DNA of 8,321 nucleotides from CAZIPZ01 sp964541075 (lineage in GTDB: Bacteria; Acidobacteriota; Terriglobia; 20CM-2-55-15): contig CAZIPZ010000181.1 of NCBI GenBank assembly GCA_964541075.1, positions 1-8,321 of the forward strand, read 5' to 3'. The first letter of the stretch is position 1. Each line of letters starts with the position of its first letter. Positions 6,571-8,321 of this stretch are shown here, one piece after another. The notes below the pieces were generated by a model, which was not told where the DNA came from, ran no database searches, and saw only the letters and a program-made list of their open reading frames with translations. Position numbers and translations under genes: made by a program.

Positions 6571-7721
6571 ACCTGGTTGTTTCCTATGGCGACCTTTCTC
6601 ATCAGTCGGGTTATCGCACACGCGTCTTAGGCGAACTACAGTTCCTTGATCGCTGTGGCGAGTTCGATCCTTTCCTTTTACTTTTCGACCGCAACACGCA
6701 AACTTTTGAACGCACGTACTCCCTGGATATTCCTTACAAGGCGCTGCACCGGTCCGAGGCGATTCGCTTTTATGCAGAAGTTGGAGCCCTTTCACGAAGA
6801 CGCCGCATCCGCCTTGTCCACGCCCATAACTTGTATTCAGCTGCGCTGGCTTTATCAGTCCGTAGGCTGCACGGTTATAAGGTGATCCTGGATTACCATG
6901 GGCGAATTCCGGAGGAATACGTATTTCTTGGAAAGGGATCGGCGCCATCCCGTATGGTGCTGGAAAACCTGGAAAGGTGGGCCGTTCGAAAGTCCGATCA
7001 CGTGGTGGTTGTTTCCAATGAACTGCGAAAATACCTAACCGAGCGATATCAGATTGCAGATTCGCACATGACGACCATACCATGCTGCGCTGATGACAGG
7101 AACTTTAACTGGGACAGCGAACGGCGGCGCGTCATTCGCTCGTCATTGGATCTTTCAAACAAATTTGTCTGCACCCATCTTGGATCCTTCTTACATTGGT
7201 ACGATCCCGAGCTTCTGCTTCGTGTGTTTGGATCGATCCGCAAGCAAATTGACTCAGCTCACTTGCTGGTGGTGACAACAACCGTTCAGGAAACCGATCA
7301 CTATCTTTCAAGCCGCTTACCTGTCGATGATTTCACAGTCGTTGCGGCGAAACACAACGAGGTTCCGGGCCTGATGAATGCGTCCGACGTCGGTTTTCTG
7401 TTGCTAAGGCCGGCCCCGAATATTCAAACGTCATCGCCGGCCAAGTTCTCCGAGTATCTGAACTGCGGTTTGCCGGTTCTGATCTCTCAAGGTGTCGGCG
7501 ATTTCTCGGCCCTGGTCGCGAATTCAAGAACAGGCGCTGTCGTATCGGACTGTGGTGGATTTGACTTCGGTGTGATCCATGAAATCTTTTGCGATCGACA
7601 ACAGGCTGCAGATCGATCTATAACCGCAGGCCGCGCTCTTACGTGGAAAGCGCAGGAAAGCATGTGGAGACAAATGATCGGTCGGCTTCACTCTTCTCCA
7701 GGTAAGCGGCGATTACGATGA
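6567..7721 (+). CDS. GT4-like glycosyltransferase, last gene of the operon
   Basis: The product is 384 residues with a GT-B architecture. The N-terminal domain has LVVSYGDLSHQSGYRTRV at 3-20 (first strand and loop), LVHAHNLYSAALALS at 83-97, VILDYHGRIPEEY at 106-118 and DHVVVVSNELRKYL at 144-157. The IPCCADDRNF linker is at 171-180. The C-terminal domain contains FVCTHLGSFLHWYDPELLLRVF at 200-221, ASDVGFLLLRP at 272-282 and SSPAKFSEYLNCGLPVLIS at 289-307; the last is the donor-binding signature with E297. The position eight residues before E297 is Thr, so the EX7E motif is incomplete. No membrane segment is visible. It probably adds a sugar to the lipid-linked repeat unit in the cytoplasm; donor and acceptor are unknown. 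TTG at 6567 is the start because a well-spaced AGGGAG precedes it and homology-like features begin at once. The 3' end overlaps the convergent regulator by 9 bases. Confidence 0.87.
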   Translation: MNLVVSYGDLSHQSGYRTRVLGELQFLDRCGEFDPFLLLFDRNTQTFERTYSLDIPYKALHRSEAIRFYAEVGALSRRRRIRLVHAHNLYSAALALSVRRLHGYKVILDYHGRIPEEYVFLGKGSAPSRMVLENLERWAVRKSDHVVVVSNELRKYLTERYQIADSHMTTIPCCADDRNFNWDSERRRVIRSSLDLSNKFVCTHLGSFLHWYDPELLLRVFGSIRKQIDSAHLLVVTTTVQETDHYLSSRLPVDDFTVVAAKHNEVPGLMNASDVGFLLLRPAPNIQTSSPAKFSEYLNCGLPVLISQGVGDFSALVANSRTGAVVSDCGGFDFGVIHEIFCDRQQAADRSITAGRALTWKAQESMWRQMIGRLHSSPGKRRLR

Positions 7722-8321
7722 AATGTTGTACTTCTGCATGTAATGGCGGAAGGAACGGTAAGACATTCGTAAAAGTTCGGCGGCCTTGACCTGTACGCCA
7801 TTTGATCGCCGCAACGCTTCCTCGAGGAAACCTTTCTGTACACCCTCGACATAGCTCTCAAGATCAAATCCCTCATCGGGGATCGTAGTAATGCCGCGAA
7901 CCCGGAGATTCGTGGCCACGCTCTCGGGAAAGTGGGCGGACGACAATTCATCGGATGTCTCCAGTATGAATGCGCGCTCCATCGCATTTTCGAGCTCACG
8001 AACATTTCCAGGCCATTCGTAGCCCTCTATCTTCCTGAGCGCTTCCTCTGAAATTCGCTCCACTTTCTTTCCCATCGTGGCATTCAATCGTGAGAGAAAA
8101 TGGTTCGCCAGCAGAGGAATGTCGTCATGCCGGTGCCTAAGCGGGGGGAGTTCGAGGGGAATTACACTGATCCGATAAAAGAGGTCCTCACGAAACTCAC
8201 TTTCGGCGACCATTGCGGATAGATCGCGATTGGTTGCAGCGATAATCCGGACATCAATGGAAAGCTCCTCGATCCCACCGACGCGCCGGATCGTACGTTC
8301 CTGGAGAACGCGCAGCAGCTT
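7713..8321 (-). CDS. Sigma-54-dependent transcriptional activator (NtrC/PilR-like), C-terminal part
   Basis: The 202 visible residues run from the window edge to TAA at 7715-7713; the N-terminus is outside. They start inside the AAA+ domain with KLLRVLQERTIRRVGG, then the sensor I strand VRIIAATNRDL. FREDLFYRISVIPLELPPLR and DDIPLLANHFL follow, then the sensor II stretch WPGNVREL at visible residues 103-110. All are hallmarks of sigma-54 activators, which use ATP hydrolysis to open RNA polymerase-sigma-54 promoters. The C-terminus is a Fis-type helix-turn-helix (about visible residues 175-196, KAAELLRMSYRSFRHYMQKY), closest in style to PilR. Walker A, GAFTGA and any receiver domain lie beyond the edge, so response-regulator status is unknown. 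It converges on the polysaccharide operon and may control it or a neighbouring locus. I found no clear TGGCAC-N5-TTGC element here. Confidence 0.93.
   Translation of the reverse strand, partial: KLLRVLQERTIRRVGGIEELSIDVRIIAATNRDLSAMVAESEFREDLFYRISVIPLELPPLRHRHDDIPLLANHFLSRLNATMGKKVERISEEALRKIEGYEWPGNVRELENAMERAFILETSDELSSAHFPESVATNLRVRGITTIPDEGFDLESYVEGVQKGFLEEALRRSNGVQVKAAELLRMSYRSFRHYMQKYNISS

Noticed and set aside
6232..7083. Minus-strand frame of 283 codons across a gene junction
   Set aside because: It spans the flavoprotein/glycosyltransferase boundary antisense to both; the composition is Pro/Arg-rich as in shadow frames and no family is recognised.
7707..7750. Possible terminator hairpin after the last operon gene
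   Set aside because: Only about five bases pair well (ATTAC with GTAAT), there is no T-run, and the region is coding for the convergent regulator.

Overview
The window is part of a bacterial surface or extracellular polysaccharide locus. It is almost entirely coding, and no stretch longer than about 60 bases lacks a protein-coding gene. Base composition is moderate to slightly GC-rich. The sigma-54 regulator at the right edge ends in a PilR-like Fis helix-turn-helix. This points to a Gram-negative-type bacterium, possibly Acidobacteriota or a deltaproteobacterial lineage, but that assignment is inference and weak. There are no RNA genes, insertion sequences, CRISPR arrays or integration signals.

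Layout. At the left edge (1-463, minus strand) lies the N-terminal part of a glycosyltransferase that has no complete reading frame inside the window. Twenty-six bases away and facing the other way is a second glycosyltransferase (490-1671, plus). The two N-terminal halves are clearly homologous, so the locus contains a head-to-head pair of paralogues. From 490 a compact plus-strand operon runs to 7721: glycosyltransferase, GT4 glycosyltransferase, Wzx-type flippase, WecA/MraY-type polyprenyl-phosphate sugar-1-phosphate transferase, FAD-dependent UGM/protoporphyrinogen-oxidase-like enzyme, and a final GT4-like glycosyltransferase. Four of the five junctions are 4-base stop/start overlaps (ATGA, GTGA, ATGA, TTGA). 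The only gap, before the sugar-phosphate transferase, holds an 18-codon reading frame that would itself overlap the next gene by ATGA. At the right edge a sigma-54-dependent activator (minus strand) converges on the operon, and the two stop regions overlap by 9 bases.

How the genes fit together (established roles of the families plus inference). The WecA/MraY-type enzyme would load the first sugar phosphate onto undecaprenyl phosphate at the inner membrane. The cytoplasmic glycosyltransferases would extend the repeat unit, and the flavoprotein may make or alter one of the sugars. The flippase would move the lipid-linked unit across the membrane for Wzy-dependent polymerisation. No polymerase, chain-length regulator or export protein is visible here, so the locus must extend beyond the window. 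The most interesting points are the divergent paralogous pair with promoter-like elements lying inside each other's coding sequence, the possible coupling minigene, and the flavoprotein of unknown substrate.
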